Source: Candidatus Endolissoclinum faulkneri L5 (lineage in GTDB: Bacteria; Pseudomonadota; Alphaproteobacteria; Thalassobaculales; Thalassobaculaceae). From it: DNA of 64,000 nucleotides. Under the pieces are notes generated by a model. That model was given only the letters and a program-made list of their open reading frames with translations. It was not told the DNA's origin and did not search any database. Shown here one piece after another: positions 33,818-42,986 of this stretch; the stretch's first letter is position 1, and each line of letters opens with the position of its first letter. The stretch covers positions 243,444-307,443 of the forward strand of contig NZ_CP006745.1 in the NCBI RefSeq assembly GCF_000510265.1. Direction: 5' to 3'. Position numbers and translations under genes: made by a program.

Positions 33818-34696
33818 CTAGCTATTACTCAAGTTACATTTTGCATTATGGGGTCGTCGCCCAAGACGACGACAAATGGCGCTGGTAAGTTGTGAACGGT
33901 TTAATGTGTAAAAGTGGAAGTCTTCTACTCCTTCTGTCATGAGTTTCATGCACAGGTCACTAGCAGTGGCAGCGGCGACAAGCTGACTAGTTTCTGGATC
34001 TTCGTCTAAGCCGTCAAATAGATCCACGATCCATTTAGGTATTACAGCACCACAAGACTTAGAAAAATGTAAGACCGTCTTAAATTTTATGATCGGTAAT
34101 ATACCAGGCACGATTGGTACGTTGATTCCAGCTTTAGTACAAAGGTCACGAAATCGTAGGAAAGTATCAGCTTCAAAAAAATACTGTGTAATAGCCCGAT
34201 TTGCCCCTTCATCGATTTTGCGTTTTAAGTTTTCCAGATCAGCGGCAACACTTGGACTATCCGGATGAACGTCCGGATATGCCCCGACAGAAATTTCGAA
34301 ATCGCCCATCTTACGTAAACCAGCAGTTAATTCTGCTGCATTTGCATATCCATTTGGATGCGGTTGGTATTTCTCAGCTCCTGCTGGGGCGTCGCCTCGT
34401 AGAGCGACGATGTGCTTAATACCTGCTGCTTGCCAGGCACGAACAATTTCGTTAATTTCTTCCCGAGTTGCTCCGACGCAGGTAAGATGGGCTGCTGGAG
34501 TCAGTGTGCTTTCTTCTGCTAAGCGCTTAATAATACGGCTGGTACCTTCGCGTGTACTGCCGCCTGCTCCATACGTTACTGAGGCAAATGAAGGACGATA
34601 TGCCTCCAGACAGGATACAGTACGCAATAAATTTGCTTCACCTTCTTTATCCTTTGGTGGGAAGAACTCAAAGCTAACGTTTGGCGTGTTAAACAT
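33818..34696 (-). CDS. metF: 5,10-methylenetetrahydrofolate reductase
   Basis: Reduces methylene-THF to methyl-THF, the methyl donor for MetH. It has 292 residues. Seen: VSFEFFPPKD near the start, SVTYGAGGSTREGT, the flavin-site region HLTCVGATREE, IVALRGDAP, and ITQYFFEADTFLRF. The frame is open to 34732, but the ATG at 34696 fits the family start and has GAAGG about ten bases upstream, so the longer N-terminus is rejected. The last 20 residues after LNRS.LT.AI are less conserved, as is normal. It supplies the metH pair downstream on the same strand. Confidence 0.96.
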   Translation of the reverse strand: MFNTPNVSFEFFPPKDKEGEANLLRTVSCLEAYRPSFASVTYGAGGSTREGTSRIIKRLAEESTLTPAAHLTCVGATREEINEIVRAWQAAGIKHIVALRGDAPAGAEKYQPHPNGYANAAELTAGLRKMGDFEISVGAYPDVHPDSPSVAADLENLKRKIDEGANRAITQYFFEADTFLRFRDLCTKAGINVPIVPGILPIIKFKTVLHFSKSCGAVIPKWIVDLFDGLDEDPETSQLVAAATASDLCMKLMTEGVEDFHFYTLNRSQLTSAICRRLGRRPHNAKCNLSNS

Positions 34697-35360
34697 AACG
34701 CTTATACCTTCGATATACCGCCATTCAATCACTTGGCAGTTATGTTTTTGATTATTAGTTTAGTTGCCAAATATAGTTTCGCATAAAGATTAGGAATATT
34801 TAGTTAATGTGATAAAAATAACTAACGATCCTTTAACTTAGAAGGCGATATTATTCCTTCGGTTAATAGCTGTAACCGAAAAATTTTGTTGATTATTTTG
34901 TTTATAAAATTTTTTGCGGAGTGAGGTAATATCATAAAAATATAACGCTTAAGCCAACATAATATTATAATATTCGGTGGCATAGACGATAAAGATGCAA
35001 AAGTTCTCATGCTTTACTGCAAATTAAATGTATTGCTAAGAATCACAATACATAACATTGTCACAGTGATGCTTTGTGATTTTAAGTATTGACTTTAGCT
35101 ATGTTTTGGCCACAAGTAATATCATTGGCAAGTATGCCGACTATATATAATTCCCTAATTAGGTTGTTTGGTCAAAAATACTTCAAGTTACAGGAGTTTT
35201 ATACTCCTGTGTTGTGCGTTTAACAACAAGGTTGATTTGTATTTAATCAATCATAAAACAGTCTAAGCATACTACTGCGTAGATAAAATACATTTTTTAC
35301 ATTAGTCTTAGCCATTCGGGAAGAATGACTAAGACTAATGAGATATTTTCCCAAAACTAT
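34697..35360. other. Spacer upstream of metF
   Basis: About 660 bp. It holds a small hairpin at 35190-35210 (8-bp stem ACAGGAGT/ACTCCTGT) and the terminator-like hairpin at 35300-35340. A 62-codon frame at 34822-35010 has no support. Confidence 0.6.
35300..35340 (-). terminator. Hairpin after the small membrane-protein gene
   Basis: Arms 35300-35317 and 35323-35340, 18 bp, with one C/A mismatch on the + strand that becomes a G-U pair in minus-strand RNA. It starts 20 bases past the stop at 35361. That orientation signature suggests it folds in the minus-strand transcript. No U-tract follows. Confidence 0.6.
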
Positions 35361-35579
35361 TCATTTTTGTTTATCTTGACAATTGCGGATTACGTATTCT
35401 CCAGTAAGTTTATCATATATTAGTTCGATCGTATCACTTTGATCCTGCCGGCTAGATTTACGGCTAGTCATGTTGTTCGTTAAAATGCGATTTTTACATT
35501 CGCGGTAAATCCAACAAATCGCATATAATACGCCCGACACAACGCCAATAATAATCGTTAAAGTGAGAAATTTTAACAT
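35361..35579 (-). CDS. Small membrane-anchored protein of unknown function
   Basis: 72 residues. Residues 3-26 (KFLTLTIIIGVVSGVLYAICW) form one hydrophobic helix, followed by a basic segment and a polar tail with IELIYDKLTGEYVIRN, a pattern resembling short conserved alphaproteobacterial proteins that end in a (L/V)xYDPxTGxYV-like stretch. I do not recognise a named family. Its composition is less A+T-driven than chance frames here, and a fitted hairpin follows the stop, which favours a real gene. No Shine-Dalgarno is visible before the ATG. Confidence 0.6.
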   Translation of the reverse strand: MLKFLTLTIIIGVVSGVLYAICWIYRECKNRILTNNMTSRKSSRQDQSDTIELIYDKLTGEYVIRNCQDKQK

Positions 35580-36267
35580 ATTAAAAATAATTATATCTTA
35601 AAATTAATCTAGCAAAATAATAGCAATTTTATTGTTCCCTCACCAGAGTTATGGTTTAATTGATGCAATAAATAATTAGTTTGCTTACACTCTCTCATCC
35701 ATTAACTATTTTAGGTTGAGCGGTAATAGTTATCAGTACGCACTATAATTTAAGTAACACTTATTATAATTGCTAGATACCTTGTTAGTTATTACTATAT
35801 AACAGTAGTAATCATAATTTAGCTAATGCTATCCTGGCCAAGCGTTCGCTTCTATAATTTTATCGCGCAAATTTATAATTTTTATATTATTCAATGGTGT
35901 TTTAGTTAATGTTTAATGTAATTTGTGCACTTTATGAAAAGTATAACTAATACATCCTAAGTAAAGATTAATATCATTCAAGATATAGATGATTTCTTAC
36001 TGTTATTCTAAAATCTAGTTTATTTATCATATTGTACAATTTTTTATATAATTAAGCCTTATCTACATACGATAACTGGATATATTATGGTTATATAATT
36101 TTAGGCTAATTGTTAATTTACTTGCTAATTGAAATTATCGGAGATATAGAGCATTATATGTTAAGGTAATTACACATTAAGAGCATAGATTGATGTATTT
36201 TAATGTTAAGGTAATTACACATTAAGAGCATAGATTGATGTATTTTATCTTATTGGCTAGCTTTTTT
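35580..36267. other. Spacer with a 45-bp tandem duplication
   Basis: 688 bp between the trmN6-like gene and the small gene. It ends in the 2 x 45 bp duplication at 36158-36247. Nothing else recognised. Confidence 0.6.
36158..36247. repeat. Exact tandem duplication, 2 x 45 bp
   Basis: Units 36158-36202 and 36203-36247 are identical with no gap, starting ATGTTAAGGTAATTACACAT. It is the longest such duplication in the window and ends 20 bases after the stop of the methyltransferase gene (minus strand). Confidence 0.95.
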
Positions 36268-37011
36268 CTAAAGATTGATAGGTGCACCACGTAAAATGGC
36301 TTCTACTTTTGAGGTGTAATTCCCATTGGGTTCATGAAGAAGAAGACCTGAAGTAAGTCGCATGGGCGCCCGGCTGCTGCGAACAGCTTGAACTAGTACT
36401 CGCCTAGCATCACGACCTGCTTTGGGAAAGAGGGGAAATACAACAATTGACCCAAATCCGTGGGTTAACGTACTCAAAATTTCATTAAGGCGATCTGCGC
36501 GATTTATTAAAGTTATCGTCCCTTTATGTCTCAGGCAACGCTGTGCGACAATAATCCAATCGGCTAATCTTGCCCAAATCTCCACACGTGATGTCGATCT
36601 TTTAGTGTTCGGTGAAGGATATCCACGATTGGTTGGCATATATGGCGGATTTGCAACGACATGATCAATCTGACCAGTTTCCCAGGTGCATGGGAGGTTA
36701 GTTAAATCATTTGTTTCGATACGTCCTGTAAGACCGTTTGCTGACATAGTTCGTCGCGCCATATCAGCCATTGCCGGATCGCGTTCTACGCCAATCACTT
36801 CTACACCATTGACGCGTTCAGCTATACAAGCACAAACTGCACATGCACCACAGCCCAAATCAACTACCTTATCACCTGTTCTTGCGGGTACTGCGGCAGC
36901 AAGCAAGACTGAATCAATAGCCACTCTATATCCATTCTTTGGTTGAACTAGTCGTACTCGTTTGTTAAGCAAAAAGCTCTCAATAGTTTCTACCTTTGTG
37001 GTATCGATCAC
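36268..37011 (-). CDS. TrmN6-like SAM-dependent adenine-N6 methyltransferase
   Basis: Homologous to E. coli YfiC/TrmN6, which methylates A37 of tRNA1(Val). It has 247 residues. The SAM-binding motif I is DLGCGACAVC (51-60), the acidic motif is GVERDP (near 75), and the catalytic motif NPPY is at 121-124, the signature of N6-adenine or glutamine methyltransferases. The start is GTG 37011. It is divergent from the polyprenyl synthase gene, an arrangement common in Rhodospirillales. The tRNA target is inferred from family. Confidence 0.82.
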   Translation of the reverse strand: MIDTTKVETIESFLLNKRVRLVQPKNGYRVAIDSVLLAAAVPARTGDKVVDLGCGACAVCACIAERVNGVEVIGVERDPAMADMARRTMSANGLTGRIETNDLTNLPCTWETGQIDHVVANPPYMPTNRGYPSPNTKRSTSRVEIWARLADWIIVAQRCLRHKGTITLINRADRLNEILSTLTHGFGSIVVFPLFPKAGRDARRVLVQAVRSSRAPMRLTSGLLLHEPNGNYTSKVEAILRGAPINL

Positions 37012-37280
37012 CTAAAATTTACTTCCTTTATGCTCTAAACTTATTTCACAAAGATAACCCGCAATATAAAATAAAATCCCAGCATAAAAATTAATTAGAG
37101 CGCAATCTGCCAAGTTAAAAAAAATGAATAATTGAAAAAGATTTTTATTCTATAGAACTTAATAGTGCAAAAAATAATTCTTACTAATCTTAGAATCATC
37201 TATGTATGCTATACATAGCAATTTCCTTATACCCATTTCGATAATCTTTAATGGTTTTTGAAAATAGCAAGTTTTACTAG

Positions 37281-37306
37281 ATGTGTCTGCTTAATGTGTC
37301 TGCTTA
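37281..37306. repeat. Exact tandem duplication, 2 x 13 bp
   Basis: ATGTGTCTGCTTA at 37281-37293 and 37294-37306. Confidence 0.85.
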
Positions 37307-37349
37307 TTAGCTTTTTCTCAAAAAAAATGAGTACGACTGATTGGAATTA

Positions 37350-37397
37350 CGTTAATATAATACTGAGTCTTAACGTTAATATAATACTGAGTCTTAA
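37350..37397. repeat. Exact tandem duplication, 2 x 24 bp
   Basis: Identical units at 37350-37373 and 37374-37397, starting CGTTAATATAATACTGAG. It lies about 90 bp before the polyprenyl synthase start, so it may affect its promoter region. Confidence 0.92.
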
Positions 37398-37483
37398 TTA
37401 TTCCCGATTGATTTACTCCTTATCGTTTTTTCTATGCAAGCATTTATAGTATGCAATTTAAGTTAACGTCGCATGAGGAAAAC

Positions 37484-38503
37484 GTGTCAGTTATTACCTC
37501 CATAGCACCCCAGTTTGGGCTATATAATCACTGCTGTAGGTCCAATTTTGACGCTTTGCATACGCTTGTCAAGGATGATCTTCTAGATGTTAACAGTACT
37601 ATAATCAGCAAAATGCAAAGCTCAATAGAATTAATTCCTCAAATCGCCGGACATATTGTTACTTCAGGGGGCAAAAGACTGCGCCCTATGCTAACTTTAG
37701 CATCGGCTGGTTTGGTGGGATACGAGGGTACTCGACATATAGATCTTGCTGCTTGCGTTGAGTTTATTCATACTGCTACTCTCTTGCATGATGATGTAGT
37801 AGACCAAAGCAATTTGCGTCGTGGTCAAGGTACTGCTAACGCTGTTTGGGGCAATCAGGCTAGCGTGTTAGTCGGTGACTTTTTATTGAGCCGTGCTTTT
37901 CAGATTATGGTGGCAGATGGCTCTTTGAAGGTTCTGAAGATTTTATCTGATGCGTCCGCAGTGATTGCGGAAGGCGAAGTGCATCAAACAATAATCAAGA
38001 ACGACCTTGAAACTGCTGAAACTGCTTATTTTCAAATTATCGAAAATAAAACCGCTGTACTTTTTGCCGCTGCAGCCCAGATAGGCGCAGTAATTGCTGA
38101 GCGCCCAGAACGAGAAGAGCGAGCGCTGGAAGCATTCGGTCGTAATCTGGGGGTAGCATTTCAACTTACGGATGATGTGCTTGACTATTCTGCTGAGCAG
38201 CTTATACGCGGCGACGATTTTCGAGATGGCAAGATCACTTTGCCAGTTATATTGGCTTATGCAGCTGGCAATGATGAAGAGCGTGCATTTTGGCGTCGCA
38301 CAATCGGCGATCTGAAACAGAATGAGGAAGATTTGACTCACGCTCAGTCATTAATGTTACATCATGGTACTTTATCGAAAACCTTAAAAAGGGCTCGTGA
38401 GTATGCAAATGCTGCGCATCGCAATTTAAGCTTATTTGCACCTACCGCGCATCGTATAGCTATGAACGAAGTAATTGATTTTTGTGTTGATCGTGTTTAT
38501 TGA
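37484..38503 (+). CDS. Long-chain (octa/decaprenyl) diphosphate synthase
   Basis: Extends farnesyl or geranyl diphosphate with IPP units to make the ubiquinone side chain. It has 339 residues from GTG 37484. First aspartate-rich motif DDVVD at 103-107, second DDVLD at 230-234, and GGKRLRPML before the first; a full trans-prenyltransferase. The GTG has GAGGA four to five bases upstream, while the ATG at 37451, 11 codons earlier, has none, so the GTG start is preferred. Chain length cannot be read with certainty. With ispE in the same window it supports retained isoprenoid/quinone synthesis. Confidence 0.9.
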   Translation: MSVITSIAPQFGLYNHCCRSNFDALHTLVKDDLLDVNSTIISKMQSSIELIPQIAGHIVTSGGKRLRPMLTLASAGLVGYEGTRHIDLAACVEFIHTATLLHDDVVDQSNLRRGQGTANAVWGNQASVLVGDFLLSRAFQIMVADGSLKVLKILSDASAVIAEGEVHQTIIKNDLETAETAYFQIIENKTAVLFAAAAQIGAVIAERPEREERALEAFGRNLGVAFQLTDDVLDYSAEQLIRGDDFRDGKITLPVILAYAAGNDEERAFWRRTIGDLKQNEEDLTHAQSLMLHHGTLSKTLKRAREYANAAHRNLSLFAPTAHRIAMNEVIDFCVDRVY

Positions 38504-39473
38504 TGGCTCTTGGTGAGTCATAAAATCTAATTTCGCTTAAAAGCAAGATTAATTTTGCTGCTTTAGGAGAGATTAGATTGTATGTTAAACTTGTACTTTA
38601 ATACATTTGCTTATACATCAAAATCATTACGGGGTAAGTTTTTATTGTGACAATTATTTTGCTATTTTAGTCTTAATCTTGTAACCTTACTCGCACAAAT
38701 CTGTCATGGACAATTTTATGTAATGTTTATAAACTATCGCTTATAATTAGATATTGATCATGTTGCCGCTGTTCTTTTAAGTTCCTTAAAAACAATATTT
38801 TTATTAACTTAAATATTCAGTATTAGAGTATTCTTGCTGAACAAGATACTTAGATAATTATACCACCTAATGATATGGCTTAGCGCTAAATATCGCAACT
38901 ACGCTTATAGTCTTGGGTATAACTGTTTTTAATTAGAACACTATAGATTAAGTTTGTTGCGCCGGATTCGCTGTATATTAAAAGCGCATATCTGATGCTT
39001 TAAGTAAAGCTAAAAGAAATCGCACAGTTTTAATCTAAGTAAAAAAGTTTGGTTAGCAAAGGAAAAGACTATGCTATTTTGCTTAGCAATTTACCAACAA
39101 CTCGCCGTCTTAAGAAAATCATCTACCATCAATTTATGTATAGCTTTTCCTGTAACATTAATACAATTTATTTATTTTTGCATATCATTTAGAATTGGGA
39201 GCATAATTCACCTGCGGTTCTTTTTCATTAGAAATCTCGCAATTTTATCGAAATAATTCAAGGTTATATTTGATAGATTTAACCCGTTAACTTAATTAGG
39301 AAGAGTATGACGTAAACTTTTTTAATCTTTTTAGAATATTTGCTTGCTTCAATGATACAGATTACTTACTTAACGAACTTTTGTTGTATCTTAAATATTG
39401 ACAAATAAAATATCAATAACTTGGCTCCTTCTAGTAAACTAGATAAAAATTTTAGGTTTTTAGGGAGTAAAGA
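38504..39473. other. Spacer before the peptide-transporter genes
   Basis: About 970 bp. A loose inverted repeat (AATCTAAT...ATTAGATT, 38525-38579) follows the polyprenyl synthase gene. A 61-codon frame at 39071-39256 looks spurious. Nothing else seen. Confidence 0.55.
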
Positions 39474-41081
39474 ATGAACTTGAGATGCACTTTTCCGAAA
39501 AAGGCTGCTGCTAATACAGTCGCAGTAGCATTCGTATTACTTATTTTTGTTTGTATGCAATCAAAAGCCTACGCTGAAATAATTTTGCGTGCAGTCATGC
39601 ATTCGGATCTGAAGATTATCGATCCAATATGGACTACGGCATATATGTCGACCAACTATGGATACATGGTTTATGATACTTTATTTGCGATGGATAGTAA
39701 AAATATAGTCCATCCTCAGATGGTTGATACTTATGTCGTAAGCGATGACAAGTTAACATACACTTTGACTTTGCGTGAAGGTTTGAAATGGCACGATGGA
39801 ACACCGGTAACTTCTGATGATTGCATCGCTTCAATCAAGCGTTGGGGTTATAAGGATTCTATGGGCCAGAAATTGATGGAGTTTATTGCTAAATTTAATG
39901 TAGTTAACAACAAAACCTTTGAGATCAAGCTTAAAGAACCTTACGGATTGGTATTGGACTCGCTTGCTAAGCCAAGTGCAAACGTTCCTTTTATTATGCC
40001 CAAAAGGGTAGCAGCTATTCCAGCTAGCGAACAGATTACTGACTATACTGGATCTGGTCCATTTGTTTTTGCATTTGACGAATGGAGGCCGGGTGATGTG
40101 ACGGTTTTCAAGAAGTTTAATGGTTATGTTCCGCGTATCGAACCTGCAGACTGGGGATCGGGTGGTAAAGTTGTAAACGTAGATCGGGTTGAATGGCATT
40201 CAATAAAAGATCACCAGACTGCGGTAACCGCCCTAATTGAGGGAGAAGTTGATTATATTGAATCACCCCCTGCCGAATTACTACCTTTGTTTGAAACAGA
40301 GAAGAATATTACTACAAGAATTTTGAACCCACTTGGCAATCAATTTATGTTTAGACTTAACTGGTTGCATCCCCCTTTTAATAATGTAAAAGCGCGCCGA
40401 GCAGCGCTGGCAGCGATAGATCAGCTGAGCTTTTTACAGGCGACTGTTGGTAACCCGAAATATTACGAGGAATGCCCAGCAATATTTTCCTGCCGCAGTG
40501 AACTAGCAACTGATAAAGGTGCTAATATTTTGATGAAGTCGGATATTAAACTGGCTAATAAGTTGCTAGCAGAGTCTGGATACGATGGTAGGCCTATAGT
40601 AGTGATGCATTCGACTGACGTAGATATTTTGAATAATTTAGGACCAGTAGTTGCAGATAAGCTGCGTTCAGCTGGATTTAACGTCGATCTTCAAGCTATG
40701 GATTGGCAAACGATTGTAGCACGTCGTGCAAAAAGAGATAAGCCAGCTGATGGTGGATGGAATATTTTTATGACCTCCTGGGCTACGGCTGACATTATGA
40801 ACCCGATCGTATCAGCCGGCCTTAATGCAAGCTGTGACAAAGCCTGGTTTGGTTGGCCTTGCGATGATAAGGTGGAGCAATTGCGGGATAGATTTGTTCG
40901 TGCAACTAATCGTGAAGCTCAGAAGAGTATCGCTGAGGAATTGCAAGTTCGCGCGATGGAAATCGTCACTCATGCTCACGGCGGCCAGTACTATAGGCCC
41001 TCCTCCTGGAGGAACGATAAGTTGTCTAATGTGATCGGCGGGCCATTCCCAATTTTTTGGAACTTAACAAAGGCCAAATAG
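39474..41081 (+). CDS. Peptide ABC transporter, periplasmic substrate-binding protein
   Basis: Family 5 (DppA/OppA-like) solute-binding protein that delivers peptides to the permease encoded next. It has 535 residues. The signal peptide ends at about residue 34 (SKAYA), after a hydrophobic core VAFVLLIFVCM. Family motifs follow: MVYDTLFAMD, LTYTLTLREGLKWHDGTPVTSDDC and, in the middle, GSGPFVFAFDEWRPGD. GGGAG six bases before the ATG gives a strong ribosome site. It is the first gene of a four-gene unit with two permeases and a double ATPase; short spacing (29 bp to the next gene) and shared strand make an operon. The actual ligand (dipeptide, oligopeptide or other) is not determined. Confidence 0.92.
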   Translation: MNLRCTFPKKAAANTVAVAFVLLIFVCMQSKAYAEIILRAVMHSDLKIIDPIWTTAYMSTNYGYMVYDTLFAMDSKNIVHPQMVDTYVVSDDKLTYTLTLREGLKWHDGTPVTSDDCIASIKRWGYKDSMGQKLMEFIAKFNVVNNKTFEIKLKEPYGLVLDSLAKPSANVPFIMPKRVAAIPASEQITDYTGSGPFVFAFDEWRPGDVTVFKKFNGYVPRIEPADWGSGGKVVNVDRVEWHSIKDHQTAVTALIEGEVDYIESPPAELLPLFETEKNITTRILNPLGNQFMFRLNWLHPPFNNVKARRAALAAIDQLSFLQATVGNPKYYEECPAIFSCRSELATDKGANILMKSDIKLANKLLAESGYDGRPIVVMHSTDVDILNNLGPVVADKLRSAGFNVDLQAMDWQTIVARRAKRDKPADGGWNIFMTSWATADIMNPIVSAGLNASCDKAWFGWPCDDKVEQLRDRFVRATNREAQKSIAEELQVRAMEIVTHAHGGQYYRPSSWRNDKLSNVIGGPFPIFWNLTKAK

Positions 41082-41110
41082 CCTCTCACCTTTGACCAAG
41101 TGGGGACTGC

Positions 41111-42052
41111 ATGTTCGGTTTTGTCGTCAATCGATTGCTTGCCACAATTCCAGTTATGATGATAGTGACGATATTTGTATTTTTGTTTTTGCGTTTAGCA
41201 CCTGGCGACCCAGCAGCAGTACTGGCCGGGGATAACGGATCACCACAGCAGATCATTGAAATTCGTGAGAGACTTGGCCTTAATCAGCCAGTTTTAGTAC
41301 AATTTGGAACCTGGATACTTGGAATTGCTAAAGGAGATTTTGGAAAATCTTACTTTTTTAAAAAGCAAGTTTCAGAACTAATACTTTTACGTGTTGAGCC
41401 TACTATAGCTTTGGCAACTACTACTCTTATTATAACAATCTTAGTGGCAATTCCTATAGGTGTAATTGCAGCTTATAAGCATGATACATGGATTGACTGG
41501 ATAATTATGACTTTATCAGTTGTTGGTTTTTCGATTCCCGCTTTTGTGCTTGGTTACATACTAATCTATTTGTTTGCTATTGAGATCAATCTATTTCCTG
41601 TTCAAGGATACAAACCGCTTGCCGAAGGCTTTTGGCCATTTTTGCACCAATTAATTCTTCCTAGCTTAACGATCAGTGCAATATATATTGCACTGATCGC
41701 TCGCATAACTCGCGCAAGTATACTTGAGGTTTTAGGCGAAGATTATATTCGTACTGCTTATGCAAAGGGCCTGAAGCCTAACAGCGTGCTTCTTAAGCAC
41801 GCTCTACGTAACGCAGCAGTGCCAATAGTTACTGTAATCGGTATTGGCATAGCTCTTCTAACAGGTGGAGTTATAGTAACTGAAAGTGTCTACAATATAC
41901 CTGGCATTGGTCGTCTAATTGTGGATGCGGTTCTGAATCGCGATTATCCAACAATTCAAGCGATTGTTATATTGTTTTCTTTTTTCTATGTGATAGTCAA
42001 CTTACTAGTTGATTTAACCTATAGTTTACTTGACCCAAGGATCCGATATTGA
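41111..42052 (+). CDS. Peptide ABC transporter permease, DppB-like
   Basis: First inner-membrane permease of the importer. It has 313 residues: six hydrophobic segments and the family N-terminus (RLLATIPVMMIVTIFVFLFLRLAPGDPA). The cytoplasmic EAA-loop region reads EDYIRTAYAKGL, where the ATPase docks. GGGGA precedes the ATG by four bases. The last four bases overlap the start of the next permease (TTGA). A 30-bp perfect DNA palindrome lies inside it at 41670-41699, encoding the membrane stretch ISAIYIALI. Confidence 0.95.
   Translation: MFGFVVNRLLATIPVMMIVTIFVFLFLRLAPGDPAAVLAGDNGSPQQIIEIRERLGLNQPVLVQFGTWILGIAKGDFGKSYFFKKQVSELILLRVEPTIALATTTLIITILVAIPIGVIAAYKHDTWIDWIIMTLSVVGFSIPAFVLGYILIYLFAIEINLFPVQGYKPLAEGFWPFLHQLILPSLTISAIYIALIARITRASILEVLGEDYIRTAYAKGLKPNSVLLKHALRNAAVPIVTVIGIGIALLTGGVIVTESVYNIPGIGRLIVDAVLNRDYPTIQAIVILFSFFYVIVNLLVDLTYSLLDPRIRY
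41670..41699. repeat. Perfect 30-bp palindrome inside the DppB-like gene
   Basis: Bases 41670-41699 read the same on both strands (CGATCAGTGCAATAT and its complement, no loop). The encoded residues match the family pattern at this place, so it is not an insertion. Confidence 0.9.
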
Positions 42053-42984
42053 CCGAAGGCATAGAAAAAATAGTACCTCCTGCTGGATCAGCTTATGTCG
42101 TTATGCGTATAGCGAAGATCTGCCAACAGCTTACTCGCAATTACAGTGTCATGTTTGGTGCAATAGTGCTTGGATTTGTGATATTCATTGCTATTTTTGC
42201 TCCTTATTTGGATACTATGGATCCAGGTGCTATTGACCTAGCTTGGCGAAATAATAAACCAGGAGTAAAGCATTTTACGATTCTTCCTGATGGGACAGTG
42301 CAAGAGTGGACCTACCGAATGGGTACCGATACTTTAGGTCGCGACACCTACAGTCGAGTAATTTATGGCGCACAGGTTTCGCTTGCTGTTGGTTTCCTGG
42401 TAGCTATGTTATCGCTTGCTATCGGTTTGGTTATTGGTCTTGTTGCGGGTTATATTCGTTGGCTTGACGCTATTGTTTTGCGATTAATGGATGGGTTAAT
42501 GGCTATTCCAGGCATATTGCTAGCCATCACTATGGTTTCTTTAGTTAATGCAAGCTTACTAACCTTGATTTTAGCCATTGCTATTCCAGAAATTCCTCGA
42601 GTAGTAAGGCTGGTTCGTTCAATTGTGTTGTCGATAAGAGATGAACCCTATGTGGAGGCTGCAGTATCTGTTGGTACAAGATTGCCTATGATTCTTCTTC
42701 GCCATTTGTTGCCAAATATTGTTGCACCTTTGATTGTTATGGGTACATATATTTGTGGTTCAGCGATTTTGGTAGAAGCAGTTTTAAGCTTTTTGGGTGT
42801 AGGTATTTCACCAGAAACTCCTACATGGGGCAATATCATGGCTGAGGGGCGATTACTCTTTCGTATTTATCCACACAACATATTATTTCCTGGAATTTTT
42901 CTTGCAGCTACTCTGTTGGCGATAAATATGCTGGGTGATGGATTGAGGGATACTCTTGATCCACGTATGCGTAAGCGATTATAA
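42049..42984 (+). CDS. Peptide ABC transporter permease, DppC-like
   Basis: Second permease of the importer. It has 311 residues. After an N-terminal helix (VIFIAIFAPYLDTMDPGAID) it has the signature MGTDTLGRDTYSRVIYGAQVSLAVG and the ATPase-docking loop DEPYVEAAVSVG. The start is TTG 42049, overlapping the stop of the preceding gene by four bases, which argues for translational coupling. The ATPase gene begins three bases after its stop codon. Full length, no damage seen. Confidence 0.95.
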   Translation: MTEGIEKIVPPAGSAYVVMRIAKICQQLTRNYSVMFGAIVLGFVIFIAIFAPYLDTMDPGAIDLAWRNNKPGVKHFTILPDGTVQEWTYRMGTDTLGRDTYSRVIYGAQVSLAVGFLVAMLSLAIGLVIGLVAGYIRWLDAIVLRLMDGLMAIPGILLAITMVSLVNASLLTLILAIAIPEIPRVVRLVRSIVLSIRDEPYVEAAVSVGTRLPMILLRHLLPNIVAPLIVMGTYICGSAILVEAVLSFLGVGISPETPTWGNIMAEGRLLFRIYPHNILFPGIFLAATLLAINMLGDGLRDTLDPRMRKRL

Positions 42985-42986
42985 AC

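Larger units (their letters stand above)
37012..37483. other. Divergent-promoter spacer with duplications
   Basis: About 470 bp between two divergent genes. It contains exact duplications at 37281-37306 and 37350-37397. A DUF2007-type small gene, often here in relatives, is not recognisable. Confidence 0.55.

Noticed and set aside
34822-35010. 62-codon minus-strand frame upstream of metF
   Set aside because: No conserved motif, lone, in spacer DNA.
37258-37449. 63-codon frame before the polyprenyl synthase
   Set aside because: It runs through the 13-bp and 24-bp duplications, giving a repeated peptide, and has no domain. An artefact of repeat DNA.
39071-39256. 61-codon hydrophobic frame before the peptide-binding protein
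   Set aside because: No ribosome site, no homology, A+T-driven residues.
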